Source of the DNA: Ilumatobacteraceae bacterium
GTDB lineage: Bacteria; Actinomycetota; Acidimicrobiia; Acidimicrobiales; Iamiaceae
Reading direction: 5' to 3'
Assembly (NCBI GenBank): GCA_025463265.1
Contig: JAOBWH010000165.1
Coordinates: 1-64,000 of the forward strand
Length of the DNA: 64,000 nt
The translations under genes and the position numbers were made by a program. Under the pieces are notes generated by a model, which saw only the letters and a program-made list of their open reading frames with translations, was not told where the DNA came from and ran no database searches. Below are positions 16,288 through 25,351 of this stretch, piece after piece (the first letter of the stretch is position 1; each line of letters starts with the position of its first letter).

Positions 16288-17501
16288 GCATCTCCCTCGA
16301 CCAGATCGACCTCCTCGAAGACACGTGGGCCCAGGCCGTGCCCTACGACCAGTTCGAGCTGCTGCGCAACGAGGCGCCCGTGTTCTGGCACGAGCACCCG
16401 GAGTTCACGGGCTTCTGGGTGGTCACCCGCTACGACGACGTGCGCGCCGTCAGCCGCGACCACACGACCTTCAGCGCCGAGCTCGGCTCCACGTTCCTCG
16501 CCGACATGCCCGAGGAGGCCATGGAGCTGGTGAGGATGACGATCCTCAACATGGATCCGCCGAAGCACTCGCGGTTCCGCCGCCTCGTCAGCGCAGGGTT
16601 CACGCCCCGCATGATCAACGCCCTCGTCGACCACATCGATGAGCTGGCCGTCGGCATCGTGGACGGCCTCGAGGGCAGGGACGAGATCGAGTTCGTCGAG
16701 CAGGTCGCAGCCGAGCTGCCGCTGATGGTGATCTGCGAGCTGCTCGGCGTGCCGGTGGAGGACCGCCACCTCGTGTTCGACTGGAGCAATCGCATGGTCG
16801 GTGCGCAGGACCCCGACTTCCGGGTGTCCGAGGAGGACGGCGAGGCCGCCATGGCCGAGATCTACATGTACTGCGACGCCCTCGCCGCCGACCGCCGCGC
16901 CAACCCCCGAGACGACATCATCACCGCCCTCGCCCTGGCCGAGATCGACGGCGACCGGTTGTCGGACCAGGAGCTCAACATGTTCTTCGTCACCCTCGTG
17001 GTGGCCGGGAACGAGACCACCCGCAACCTCATCGCCCACTCGATGGTCGCGCTCCTCGAGTTCCCCGAGCTCAAGCAGCAGCTGGTGGACGGCATCGACG
17101 ACGACGAGCTGTGGACCAGCGCCACCGAGGAGTTCCTCCGGTGGGGCGCGTCGATCCACAACTTCCGTCGCACCGCCACGGTCGACACCGAGATCGCCGG
17201 CCAGGCGATCAAGGCCGGCGACAAGGTGGTCATCTACTACCCGGCGGCCAACCGGGACCCGAACCACTTCGCCGACGCCGACGTGTTCGACGCCCGCCGC
17301 ACCCCCAACGACCACGTCACCTTCGGCGGTGGCGGCACTCACTTCTGCCTCGGCGCCAACCTCGCCCGGGCGCAGATCAAGACCATGCTGCGCACCTTCC
17401 TGCGCCGCTACCCGAACGTCGAGGCCGCCGGCCAGCACAAGCGCATGCGCTCGGACTTCGTCAACGGCATCAAGCACCTCCCTGTTTCCCTGAAAGGCTG
17501 A
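16284..17501 (+). CDS. Cytochrome P450 (CYP124/125/142-like group)
   Basis: A soluble 405-residue P450. Visible signatures are the I-helix oxygen-binding VAGNETTRN, the K-helix EEFLRW (ExxR), and the heme-ligand loop FGGGGTHFCLGANLAR with the axial Cys. The loop and overall pattern match the actinobacterial group that hydroxylates the terminal carbon of sterol side chains and branched lipids (CYP124, CYP125, CYP142). The exact substrate is not determinable. The ATG at 16284 overlaps the tetR stop and has AGGAG upstream. It is the first enzyme of a tetR-P450-NMO-P450 operon. Electron-transfer partners (ferredoxin, reductase) are not in the operon. Confidence 0.9.
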   Translation: MSISLDQIDLLEDTWAQAVPYDQFELLRNEAPVFWHEHPEFTGFWVVTRYDDVRAVSRDHTTFSAELGSTFLADMPEEAMELVRMTILNMDPPKHSRFRRLVSAGFTPRMINALVDHIDELAVGIVDGLEGRDEIEFVEQVAAELPLMVICELLGVPVEDRHLVFDWSNRMVGAQDPDFRVSEEDGEAAMAEIYMYCDALAADRRANPRDDIITALALAEIDGDRLSDQELNMFFVTLVVAGNETTRNLIAHSMVALLEFPELKQQLVDGIDDDELWTSATEEFLRWGASIHNFRRTATVDTEIAGQAIKAGDKVVIYYPAANRDPNHFADADVFDARRTPNDHVTFGGGGTHFCLGANLARAQIKTMLRTFLRRYPNVEAAGQHKRMRSDFVNGIKHLPVSLKG

Positions 17502-17512
17502 AAGAGAAAATC

Positions 17513-18643
17513 ATGCAGACCGACGTAGCCAAGAAGCTCGGCATCGAGTTCCCCATCTTCGCCTTCACCCACTGTCGCGACGTGGTGGTGGCCGTCAGCA
17601 AGGCGGGAGGCCTCGGGGTCCTCGGGGCCGTCGGGTTCACCCCAGAGCAGCTCGAGGTCGAGCTGAACTGGATCGACGAGCACATCGGCGACAAGCCCTA
17701 CGGCGTCGACATCGTGATCCCCGGCAAGTACGAGGGTATGGGGGCCACCGACGCCGACAAGCTCGAAGAGGACCTCAAGGCGATGATCCCCCAGGAGCAC
17801 CGCGACTTCGTGCAGAAGCTGCTCGCCGAGCACAACGTGCCGGACCTCCCGGAGGAGGAGAAGATGCGCGAGCTGATCGGCTTCGGCACCGCGATCGCCG
17901 GTCCGCAGGCGGAGATCGCCCTCTCGCACGACAAGGTCGTGCTGCTCGCCAACGCCCTCGGCACGCCGCCGCCCGACGTCATCGAGAACGTCCACGCCAA
18001 GGGCAAGTTCATCGCCGCGCTGTGCGGATCGGCCGCACAGGCCGCCCGCCACAAGGCGGCCGGGGTCGACATCGTGATCGCCCAGGGGACCGAGGGCGGC
18101 GGCCACACCGGCGAGATCGGCTCGGTCGTGCTGTGGCCGGAGGTGCTCGACGTGCTCGGCGACACCCCGAGGCTCGCCGCCGGCGGCGTGGGCAACGGCC
18201 GCCAGATGGCCGCAGCGCTCGCCATGGGCGCCCAGGGCGTGTGGACCGGTTCGCTGTGGCTGACCGTCGCCGAGGCCGACGTGCCGCCGGCGCAGATGCA
18301 GAGCTACTTCGAGGCCACCAGCAAGGACACGCTCCGCAGCCGTTCGTGGACCGGCAAGCCCTGCCGCATGCTCCGCAACGACTGGACCGAGGCCTGGGAG
18401 GACCCGGAGAACCCGAAGCCGCTCGGGATGCCGATGCAGTTCATGGTCACCTCCAACGCCGTGCAGCGCGGCCACAAGTACCCGGAGCAGGCCCGAGATG
18501 TGCAGTTCAACCCGGTGGGCCAGATCGTGGGCACCTTCGAGAAGATGCGCCCGACCCGCGACGTGATCTTCGAGATGGTCGAGGACTGCATCGATGCGAG
18601 CGAGCGTATGAGCAACCTGATGAACCAGAACGTGGAGGCCTGA
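17513..18643 (+). CDS. Nitronate monooxygenase-like FMN flavoprotein
   Basis: A 376-residue TIM-barrel flavoprotein of the nitronate monooxygenase / 2-nitropropane dioxygenase superfamily. Recognisable parts are SKAGGLGVLGAVGF near the N-terminus, the FMN-binding GTEGGGHTGEIGS, and AAGGVGNGRQMAAALAMGAQGVW for phosphate binding. It has an insert of about 60 residues (GKYEGMGATDADKLEEDL onward) between the first strands, typical of a subgroup found beside lipid genes in mycobacteria. Whether it acts on nitronates is doubtful; an acyl-CoA or enone substrate linked to the flanking P450s is more plausible (inference). ATG 17513 follows an A-rich stretch with only a weak ribosome site, 11 bases after the P450 stop. 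Confidence 0.85.
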   Translation: MQTDVAKKLGIEFPIFAFTHCRDVVVAVSKAGGLGVLGAVGFTPEQLEVELNWIDEHIGDKPYGVDIVIPGKYEGMGATDADKLEEDLKAMIPQEHRDFVQKLLAEHNVPDLPEEEKMRELIGFGTAIAGPQAEIALSHDKVVLLANALGTPPPDVIENVHAKGKFIAALCGSAAQAARHKAAGVDIVIAQGTEGGGHTGEIGSVVLWPEVLDVLGDTPRLAAGGVGNGRQMAAALAMGAQGVWTGSLWLTVAEADVPPAQMQSYFEATSKDTLRSRSWTGKPCRMLRNDWTEAWEDPENPKPLGMPMQFMVTSNAVQRGHKYPEQARDVQFNPVGQIVGTFEKMRPTRDVIFEMVEDCIDASERMSNLMNQNVEA

Positions 18644-18650
18644 GGCCCCG

Positions 18651-19889
18651 ATGAGCATCGATCGCTGTCCCGTCGCGCGCGGGACCGACTTCACCGACCC
18701 CGACACCATGGTCGCCGGGGTGCCCCTGCCCGAGTTCGCCTACCTGCGCGAGAACAAGCCGCTCTTCTGGAACCCCCAGACCAAGGAGAACTCCAGCTTC
18801 ACCGACGGCGGCTTCTGGCTCGCCACCCGCCACGAAGACGTCAAGGCCATCTCCGGAGCCCGTGAGGGCTGGTCGAGCGCCGAGAACACGGCCATCGTCA
18901 AGTTCCAGGGGACCATCGGCCAAGCCGAGCGCGAGATCCAGCGCAACATGCTCCTCAACATGGACGACCCGCAGCACAACAAGGTCCGCGGCATCGTGTC
19001 TCGTGGTGTGTTCACGCCCCGCGGCGTCGCCAAGATCGAGGACGTCCTGCGAGAGCGGGCAAACCAGATCTGCATCGAGGCCAAGGCCAAGGGCAAGGGC
19101 AACTTCGTCGAAGACGTGGCGTGCGAGCTCCCGCTCCAGGCCCTGGCCGACCTGATGGGCTTCCCGCAGGACGACCGCAAGCAGATCTTCAACTGGTCCA
19201 ACCAGATGATGGCCTACGACGACCCGGACCTGGACGGCGATCCGGCCGTGGCCTCCGCCGAGATCCTCGGCTACGCCATGACCCTCGCCGAGGAGCGCAA
19301 GGCCTGTCCCGCCGACGACATCATCACGCGGCTCGTGGTCGCCTCGACCGATGGCGAGACGCTCACCTCCGAGGAGCTGGGCTGGTTCGTGCTGATCCTG
19401 GCGGTGGCCGGCAACGAGACCACCCGCAACGCCATCAGCCACGGCATGCACGCCTTCTTGCAGAACCCCGAGCAGTGGGAGCTGTACAAGGCGGAGCGCC
19501 CCGAGACCACGGCCGACGAGATCGTCCGCTGGGCCACGCCGGTCGTCATGTTCCAGCGCACCGCGGAGCACGACGTCGAGCTCCACGGTGAGCAGATCCA
19601 CAAGGGCCAGCGCGTCGGCCTCGTCTACTCCTCGGCCAACTTCGACGAGACGGTCTTCGAGGATCCGCACTCGTTCAACATCTTGCGCGACCCCAACCCG
19701 CACGTCGGGTTCGGCGGCGGCGGTGCCCACTTCTGCGTGGGTGCCAACCTGGCCAAGGTCGAGATCAACCTGATGTTCAACGCCATCGCCGACCACCTGC
19801 CCGACATCACCCAGCTCGGCGAGCCGTCGCGGCTCCGCTCCGGCTGGCTGCACGCCCTCAAGGAGTTCCCGGTCAGCTACGGCAGCTGA
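18651..19889 (+). CDS. CYP125-like steroid side-chain cytochrome P450
   Basis: A 412-residue P450. It shows the I-helix VAGNETTRNAISHG, the heme loop FGGGGAHFCVGANLAK, and a C-terminus (NAIADHLPDI, LRSGWLHALKEFPVSY) that strongly resembles mycobacterial CYP125, which oxidises the C26 methyl of cholesterol and cholestenone to the acid for CoA activation. The K-helix reads DEIVRW. The ATG at 18651 comes 7 bases after the NMO stop with GGAGG at 18633-18637, so it is in the same operon. Substrate assignment to sterols is by resemblance only; no sterol ring-degradation genes are in the window. Confidence 0.88.
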   Translation: MSIDRCPVARGTDFTDPDTMVAGVPLPEFAYLRENKPLFWNPQTKENSSFTDGGFWLATRHEDVKAISGAREGWSSAENTAIVKFQGTIGQAEREIQRNMLLNMDDPQHNKVRGIVSRGVFTPRGVAKIEDVLRERANQICIEAKAKGKGNFVEDVACELPLQALADLMGFPQDDRKQIFNWSNQMMAYDDPDLDGDPAVASAEILGYAMTLAEERKACPADDIITRLVVASTDGETLTSEELGWFVLILAVAGNETTRNAISHGMHAFLQNPEQWELYKAERPETTADEIVRWATPVVMFQRTAEHDVELHGEQIHKGQRVGLVYSSANFDETVFEDPHSFNILRDPNPHVGFGGGGAHFCVGANLAKVEINLMFNAIADHLPDITQLGEPSRLRSGWLHALKEFPVSYGS

Positions 19890-19916
19890 CCAGGCCGAGC
19901 GCTGTCGCCTCGTGGC

Positions 19917-20477
19917 TCAGGCGGTGACGAGGGGGACGGCGTCGAAGAGCTCGCGGTCCTGCTCGAGGTAGCGGTGGCCCCAGCCGACCCCGATGGTCGG
20001 CAGGCCGAGCGCCGCGAACACGCCGTGGTGGGACTCGCTGGCGAACACGTTGTCGGCGCGGAGCGCGTGCTCCACGGCGGCGGCATCCCCGCGCCCGACT
20101 GCGGCGACCAGCGCGGCGGCGGTGGCGGCGGGGTCAGCGGGCTCGGGCGCCTCGCCGCCGGCGTCGCCCATCATCTCGCCCATGATCGCGGCCCCGTTCG
20201 GCGGAGCGACGGCGGACGCCACCACCTCGCCTCCGGCCACGACGTGGATCTGCACGAAGTCCTCGTCCAGCACGATCACGTCGACGGTGGTGGCGCCGAG
20301 GGCGGCGGCCACCTGCTGCGCCGTGACCTGCGCGCCCATCTGCTCCTCGTCGTACGGCGAGAACACCACGACGTCGCCGCCTTCCGCCGCGAGGTGCGCA
20401 CCGCTGCCGGCGAGCGCCTCCTTCACGGCGTCGACGCCGGTGTCGAGGACGGTGACGTTCGCGTAGGTGCTGCCCAT
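19917..20477 (-). CDS. Protein of unknown function, 186 residues
   Basis: I do not recognise this protein. It begins MGSTYANVTVLDTGVDAVKEAL and alternates beta strands and helices (VVVFSPYDEEQMGAQVTAQQVAAALG, VDVIVLDEDFVQIHVVAGG), ending with IGVGWGHRYLEQDRELFDAVP. There is no signal peptide or membrane segment. A CAGGCT box lies on this strand at 20491-20486, 8 bases before the ATG, fitting a leaderless transcript. It converges on the CYP125-like gene with 27 bases between the stops. The first 100 residues may form a small ferredoxin-like domain; this is a guess. Confidence 0.7.
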   Translation of the reverse strand: MGSTYANVTVLDTGVDAVKEALAGSGAHLAAEGGDVVVFSPYDEEQMGAQVTAQQVAAALGATTVDVIVLDEDFVQIHVVAGGEVVASAVAPPNGAAIMGEMMGDAGGEAPEPADPAATAAALVAAVGRGDAAAVEHALRADNVFASESHHGVFAALGLPTIGVGWGHRYLEQDRELFDAVPLVTA

Positions 20478-20485
20478 GGCGGAGC

Positions 20486-20491
20486 AGCCTG
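20486..20491 (-). promoter_or_regulatory. -10 box for the unknown gene at 20477 (leaderless)
   Basis: Minus-strand CAGGCT ends 8 bases before the ATG at 20477. It deviates from TANNNT at the first base. Confidence 0.35.
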
Positions 20492-20578
20492 CCAGATCCG
20501 CCAGGATCGGTCCTCCGGCACGAAGGGGGTCGCACGTGGCGCCGGAGCGACTCATCGGGTGCACGGAGGCGCGAGGGA

Positions 20579-22087
20579 TCAGCGCTGCGCCGAGCGAAGC
20601 GATCGCTTGTCGAGCTTGCCGAGGGGGTTGCGGCCCAGGTCGTCCACGATGCGGATCTCCCTCGGGCACTTGAACCGCGACAGGCGGGTCTCGCACCAGG
20701 CCTGCAGCTGCTCGGTCGACGGCGGATCCGCCGGGTCGGCGGGGACGACGAGGGCGACGAGCTGCTCGCCGAGGTCGGGGTGGGGGAGGCCGATGCCGGC
20801 GACGTCGGCCACGCCGGGATGGGCGACCAGGACCTGCTCCATCTCCGCCGGGTAGACGTTGACGCCTCCGGTCACGACCATGTCGGAGAAGCGGTCGGTG
20901 ATGGACACGAAGCCGTCTTGGTCCACCTTGCCGATCTCGCCGAGCGTGAACACGCCCGGTTCGAGGTGGGCGGCGGCGGTGCGGTCCGGGTCGCCCTCGT
21001 AGACGATGCCCCGGCCGGTGGCGTCCCGGAAGTACAGGCGGCCCTCCTCGCCGGCGGGCAGCTCGGTGCCGTCGTCGTCCACCACCAGGGCGGTGTAGGG
21101 GGCGACCGACCGTCCCACCGAACCGGGGTGGGCCAGCCAGTCCTCGCTGCTGATCGACGCGGTGACCCCGACCTCGGTGGCGCCGTACGCCTCCAGCACC
21201 ACCGGTCCCCACCAGTCGATGATCGCCCGCTTCACGTCGACCGGGCAGGCGGCCCCGGTCAGGAACACGAGCCGCAGGCTCGACACGTCCCACCGCTCCC
21301 GGACCTCGGGGGCGAGCGCCGCCAGCCGGGCCAGGTGCGTGGGGACGACCGTGGTCGACGCGATGTCCCACTCGTCGATGGTCCGGAGCACCTGCTCGGC
21401 GTCGAAGCGGGGGAGCACCCCGATGGGGGTGCCGGCGGCGAGGGCGCGGACGGCGTTGAGGGGGCCGGTGTGGTGGAGCGGCGCGACCACGAGGTGGCGC
21501 CCGAGGCCCACGAACCGGTTGGCCCGGGTCGCCTCGATGAACTCCGCCCACGAGGCGCGCGGGGGGAACACGTTGGGCGGGAGGTGGGTGGCCTTGGGCG
21601 TGCCCGTGGTGCCGGAGGTGAAGAGCAGGTTCGGGACGATGGCGGTGGTGTCCGACGGGGGACCCGCCGGCGCAGAGGCCAGCCAGTCCGACCAGCCGGG
21701 GTCGCTCCACGCTCGGACCTCGCAGCTCCCGGCGAGGGCTGCTGCTTCTCGAGCCCGTTCCGCCGTCCGCGGACCGGCGATGACCAGGGCGACGTCGCCG
21801 GTGGCCAGCTGGTACGCAGCCTCCGCTGCGGCGAGGTGGCCGTTGACCGCCACGACCGACGCGCCGGAGCGCAGCCCCCCGAGGTGGGCGATGACGGCCT
21901 CGCCGGCGTTCTCGGCGAACACCGCGACGCGCCGTCGAGGGGACCCCGGATCGGGGACGAGGCCGACCGCCGCCCGAGCAAGGTGGGCGATGCGGTCGGC
22001 GGTGTCCCACACCTCGGCGGCGGTCCAGGACCGGCGCAGGTCGGTGACGAGCGCATCGCCTGCGACGGTCAGGGTGGAACCGGTCAC
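20579..22087 (-). CDS. Acyl-CoA ligase (AMP-forming, FadD-like)
   Basis: A 502-residue ANL-superfamily ligase that activates a carboxylic acid with ATP to the adenylate and then the CoA thioester. The P-loop LLFTSGTTGTPKATHL, the YGATE motif, the hinge region FTLGEIGKVDQDGFVSITDR and the C-terminal catalytic Lys in NPLGKLDKR are all present. It could activate acids produced by the nearby P450s (inference). It starts at GTG 22087, overlapping the stop of the reductase-like gene by 4 bases, so the two are co-translated. The substrate pocket cannot be read from sequence. Confidence 0.9.
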   Translation of the reverse strand: MTGSTLTVAGDALVTDLRRSWTAAEVWDTADRIAHLARAAVGLVPDPGSPRRRVAVFAENAGEAVIAHLGGLRSGASVVAVNGHLAAAEAAYQLATGDVALVIAGPRTAERAREAAALAGSCEVRAWSDPGWSDWLASAPAGPPSDTTAIVPNLLFTSGTTGTPKATHLPPNVFPPRASWAEFIEATRANRFVGLGRHLVVAPLHHTGPLNAVRALAAGTPIGVLPRFDAEQVLRTIDEWDIASTTVVPTHLARLAALAPEVRERWDVSSLRLVFLTGAACPVDVKRAIIDWWGPVVLEAYGATEVGVTASISSEDWLAHPGSVGRSVAPYTALVVDDDGTELPAGEEGRLYFRDATGRGIVYEGDPDRTAAAHLEPGVFTLGEIGKVDQDGFVSITDRFSDMVVTGGVNVYPAEMEQVLVAHPGVADVAGIGLPHPDLGEQLVALVVPADPADPPSTEQLQAWCETRLSRFKCPREIRIVDDLGRNPLGKLDKRSLRSAQR

Positions 22088-22740
22088 GCCGGCGTCACCG
22101 GTTCCCTGCCGTTTTCGTAGAGCTCGTCGCTGTGGCCCGTGACGAGCGGTGCGCCGGTGGGACGGAACTTGCAGATCTGGACGCCGGTCGAGGCCAAGGT
22201 GGTGGACACGAGCTCGAACACCCGAGCGGACCCGTCGTCGGGGAAGAGGCGCTTGCCGCCCCCCAGGGAGACGGGTTCGATCATGAGGTTGAGCTCGTCG
22301 ACCAGGTCAGCCTCGATGAGCGACCGCGACAGGGTCGCGCTGCCCATGATCGACAGATCCCCGCCGTCTCGGGCCCGGAGGGCGCGGATGGCGTCGAGGG
22401 CGCCGTCGGCGGGGATCAGCTCGGCGTTCTCCCACGTGATGGCATCGGGGGTGAGGGTGCTCGACACCACGTACTTCTTGATGGCGTTCATCTGATCCGC
22501 GAACGGATCGCCCGCCCGGTCGGGCCAGGCAGCGGCCATGCCGTTGAAGGTGCGGCGGCCGAAGAGGAGGGCCTCGACCGAGGCGAAGCCCGCCCCGATG
22601 GCGGCGCCCATGATCTCGGGATCGAAGAACGGGAGCGACCAGCCACCGTGGGCGAAGCCGCCGTCGGTGTCCTCCTGGGGCCCGCCTGGGGCCTGGATGA
22701 CTCCGTCGAGGCTGATGAACTCGCTGATGACGATCCGCAT
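22084..22740 (-). CDS. Dihydrofolate reductase-like (RibD C-terminal domain) protein
   Basis: A 218-residue protein of the RibD_C / YwjB-type reductase family: MRIVISEFISLDGVIQAPGG at the start, LLFGRRTFNGMAAAW, and a nucleotide-binding MGSATLSRSLIEADLVDELNLMI with PVSLGGGKRLF. Members bind NADPH and resemble the reductase half of riboflavin-synthesis RibD; most stand-alone copies have no known substrate, and it is not a true FolA. ATG 22740 is clear. It is followed by the acyl-CoA ligase with a GTGA overlap. The 151 bases upstream (22741-22891) hold no recognised feature. Confidence 0.82.
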   Translation of the reverse strand: MRIVISEFISLDGVIQAPGGPQEDTDGGFAHGGWSLPFFDPEIMGAAIGAGFASVEALLFGRRTFNGMAAAWPDRAGDPFADQMNAIKKYVVSSTLTPDAITWENAELIPADGALDAIRALRARDGGDLSIMGSATLSRSLIEADLVDELNLMIEPVSLGGGKRLFPDDGSARVFELVSTTLASTGVQICKFRPTGAPLVTGHSDELYENGREPVTPA

Positions 22741-22891
22741 GTGGGTGCTCCTGGTTCCGGTCGCGTGCGACCCCGATGTTGCCTGGTCAGACCGCGTCGG
22801 GGGCGCGAACTCATCGGAAGCACGGTTCGGATCGAGCGGAGCGAGCGCCGGAGCGCGGGCGGCGACCAGCGGACGAGCGCCGACGGTCCGG

Positions 22892-25351
22892 TCAATCGAA
22901 GGTCTGGCGGGAGAACCCGGAGGGCTCCCGGCCGGCGAGGACCCACCCGGCGGCTGTCGCCAGCAGCGGCAACCCGATCGCGATGGTGGCCAGGTGCGCC
23001 CACGGGAGCGGGACCAGGCGTCCCAGGTCGCTGTGGTAGCCGGCGGTGAGGGCGACGTACGCACCTGCCGTCCCGAGCGCGACCCCCATCGCGCCGAGGA
23101 AGCCCGCGGTGCTGGCCGTCAGGGCGCGACGGGTGCGGCTGTTGGCGCCGGTGGCGGTCAGCGTGCGGAGGTCGCGTGCCGACTCGCTGCGGATCAACCC
23201 CACCGTCATGGCGAGGATGGCGAGGGCGAGGAGCGCCGCGGCCCCGGTGGTGACCGTCCGCAGGGCGGCGAGCGAGTCCTGCGACGACCGGACCTCGATG
23301 GTCATCCCGGCGTCTGCGGCTGCGGCGCGGGCCGACGCGATCTCGTCGGTGGTGAGCGCGTGGTCTGCGTCGACCAGCCAGCCGGAGCGCACCGCCTCCC
23401 ACCCGTGCTCGTGGAGCGCGTGCTCGGTGATCAGCCACCGCGGGGCCGAGGTGTACGGCGGCAGTTCGACGCGCTGCACCTTGGTGGTGCCGGGGTCGCG
23501 CCGGGAGATGTCGAGGATGGTGACGTCGCGGTGGTCTCCGCTGAGCAGCTCGGTGCCGGGTCGGATGGATGCCGGGTCGATGCCGTAGTGCTCCAGGAGC
23601 TCGGGGGTGGCGACGGGCGGGTAGCCCAGGTGGCGCCAGCTGTGGTCTCCGACCGACAGCGCCACCGAGAGCGGCTCGTTCAGCATCGGGTCGGCGGGAT
23701 CGCTGGTGGCCGGTCGCCGTGCCACATCGAGCGCGAGCACGTCGGCGCCCTCGATCTCGCTGCCGATCGCGGCGGCACGGGCATCGAGCGCCGCGGACTG
23801 CTCGGCGCTCAGGCCGGGGTCCGCGGTGGGATCGGCTTGAGGGCCGGCGATCTCGATCAGCAGCTGGCGGCTCGACAGGTTGCCCTCGTCGGTGCGGTAC
23901 TGGTTCACGCCGGCGATGGCGACGATGGTGACCGAGATGCCCACGACGAACGTGATGGCCGCGAGCGCAGCGGCGGATCGGGACTGGAAGCGGGCGAGAT
24001 CCCGGAGCGCGAGGCGCCTGGAGAAGGCCAGGTGCGCTGCGGGGGCGGCGCCGATCTTGATCACGGCAGGAGCGGCGAACACGGTGCCGACGGCGACGGC
24101 GATGACCCCGGCGATGAGCAGGAGGGGTTTGACGTCGTCGCCATGGGGGATGGCCGTGGCGATGGCCGCGACGCCGGCCACCAGCGCCGCCATCGCCACC
24201 AGGAGCGACCGGTGGACCGGAGCAGGTGACGGGGGCCGCCCGGCGAGCGCCGCCATGACGGGGATGCGGGCCATCCGGCGGGCCGGCCACCACGCAGCGG
24301 CCACCGACACGACCACGGCGATGGCGGCGCACCCGAGGACCACACCCCAGGGCAGGTCGAAGCGACCGAGGCGCCGGTCGGCGGCGGCTTCGACTGCGGG
24401 GGTCGCGAGCGCCCAGCCCAGCACGCCGAGACCGGTGCCGGCGACCGCAGCCACGAGACCGACGATGGCGCCGTTGGCGACCACGACGAGGCGGAGGTGT
24501 CGTTCGGTGGCGCCGATGGCCGCCAGCAGGCCGAGCTGGCGCTGCCTGCGCTGGGCGACCACGACGAAGCCGGCTGCAGCGATGAGGCCCACCAGGGTCA
24601 TGGCCGAAGCGACGGCGACCAGGACCAGGGCTGCGACCGGGCCGTTGTCGCCACGGATCATCACGGGAACGGAGGCGAGGCCGCTCTCGTCGGTCGACCG
24701 CGGGTCCGAGGTCCCCGTCCCGCGAGCGCTGCGGCCTGCGGTGCCCGGCCGCTCGAACAGCAGCACGAGCGTGGTTGCGGACCGGCCGCGGTCCGGTGCG
24801 ACGAGGGCGAAGTCATCGCCGAGCCCGGTCGGGTTCTCCACCAGGCCCACGACGGTGCGGTCCTTGCGGTCCAGCTCCACCTGGTCGCCGATCCCGGCAC
24901 CGAGCAGGTCGGCGACCGCGGGGGTGAGCGCGACCTCGCCGACAGCGGTGGGGTAGCGCCCGTCTCGGAGGGCGAGCATGCTGTGCCCGAACCGGCCGTC
25001 GGGGTCCTGGGCCCGGATGTCGAGCCGGTCGGCTGAGCCCGCCACGGTCGTGTCCCGGTGGCCGATCACCTCGACCGAGCCGTAGCGAGCCTCCGCACTG
25101 GCGATGAGGGCTGGCACGCGGGCGGGGTCGGCGATCGGGATCCGGGCCGTGGCGCCGGCGGACCCGAACCCCGGCTGGGTGGCGCCGGCCGCGTTCATGG
25201 CCATCGTGGAGCCGGCCACGGCGATCGCCACCGCGATGGTCACCAGTCCCAGGATGAGGGCCTGTTGGCGCCACTCCTTGCGGAACATGCGCCACGACCA
25301 GCGGACCAGGGCCCGCCGTGGCGGCCCGCCGGGTCGTCGGGCGGTGCTCAC
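22892..25351 (-). CDS. ABC transporter permease, FtsX/MacB-like
   Basis: An 819-residue integral membrane protein with a duplicated FtsX-like plan. An N-terminal membrane helix (LILGLVTIAVAIAVAGSTMAM) is followed by a large extracytoplasmic domain; then three helices (LVLVAVASAMTLVGLIAAAGFVV onward) with the RRQRQLGLLAAIGATERHLR cytoplasmic loop; then a second such unit ending LLATAAGWVLAGREP. Such permeases export or extract lipids, peptides or lipoproteins with an ATPase partner. It starts at GTG 25351, overlapping the ATPase stop (GTGA). The cargo is unknown. There is no separate adaptor or outer-membrane partner, as expected for an actinobacterium. Confidence 0.88.
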   Translation of the reverse strand: MSTARRPGGPPRRALVRWSWRMFRKEWRQQALILGLVTIAVAIAVAGSTMAMNAAGATQPGFGSAGATARIPIADPARVPALIASAEARYGSVEVIGHRDTTVAGSADRLDIRAQDPDGRFGHSMLALRDGRYPTAVGEVALTPAVADLLGAGIGDQVELDRKDRTVVGLVENPTGLGDDFALVAPDRGRSATTLVLLFERPGTAGRSARGTGTSDPRSTDESGLASVPVMIRGDNGPVAALVLVAVASAMTLVGLIAAAGFVVVAQRRQRQLGLLAAIGATERHLRLVVVANGAIVGLVAAVAGTGLGVLGWALATPAVEAAADRRLGRFDLPWGVVLGCAAIAVVVSVAAAWWPARRMARIPVMAALAGRPPSPAPVHRSLLVAMAALVAGVAAIATAIPHGDDVKPLLLIAGVIAVAVGTVFAAPAVIKIGAAPAAHLAFSRRLALRDLARFQSRSAAALAAITFVVGISVTIVAIAGVNQYRTDEGNLSSRQLLIEIAGPQADPTADPGLSAEQSAALDARAAAIGSEIEGADVLALDVARRPATSDPADPMLNEPLSVALSVGDHSWRHLGYPPVATPELLEHYGIDPASIRPGTELLSGDHRDVTILDISRRDPGTTKVQRVELPPYTSAPRWLITEHALHEHGWEAVRSGWLVDADHALTTDEIASARAAAADAGMTIEVRSSQDSLAALRTVTTGAAALLALAILAMTVGLIRSESARDLRTLTATGANSRTRRALTASTAGFLGAMGVALGTAGAYVALTAGYHSDLGRLVPLPWAHLATIAIGLPLLATAAGWVLAGREPSGFSRQTFD

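Noticed and set aside
17513-18643. Assignment as IpdC of steroid CD-ring degradation
   Set aside because: It is in the same superfamily but has a distinct N-terminus and a long insert; resemblance to IpdC from memory is weak.
22084-22740. Assignment as dihydrofolate reductase FolA
   Set aside because: The sequence follows the RibD C-terminal/YwjB pattern, not FolA; no folate-site motif is seen.
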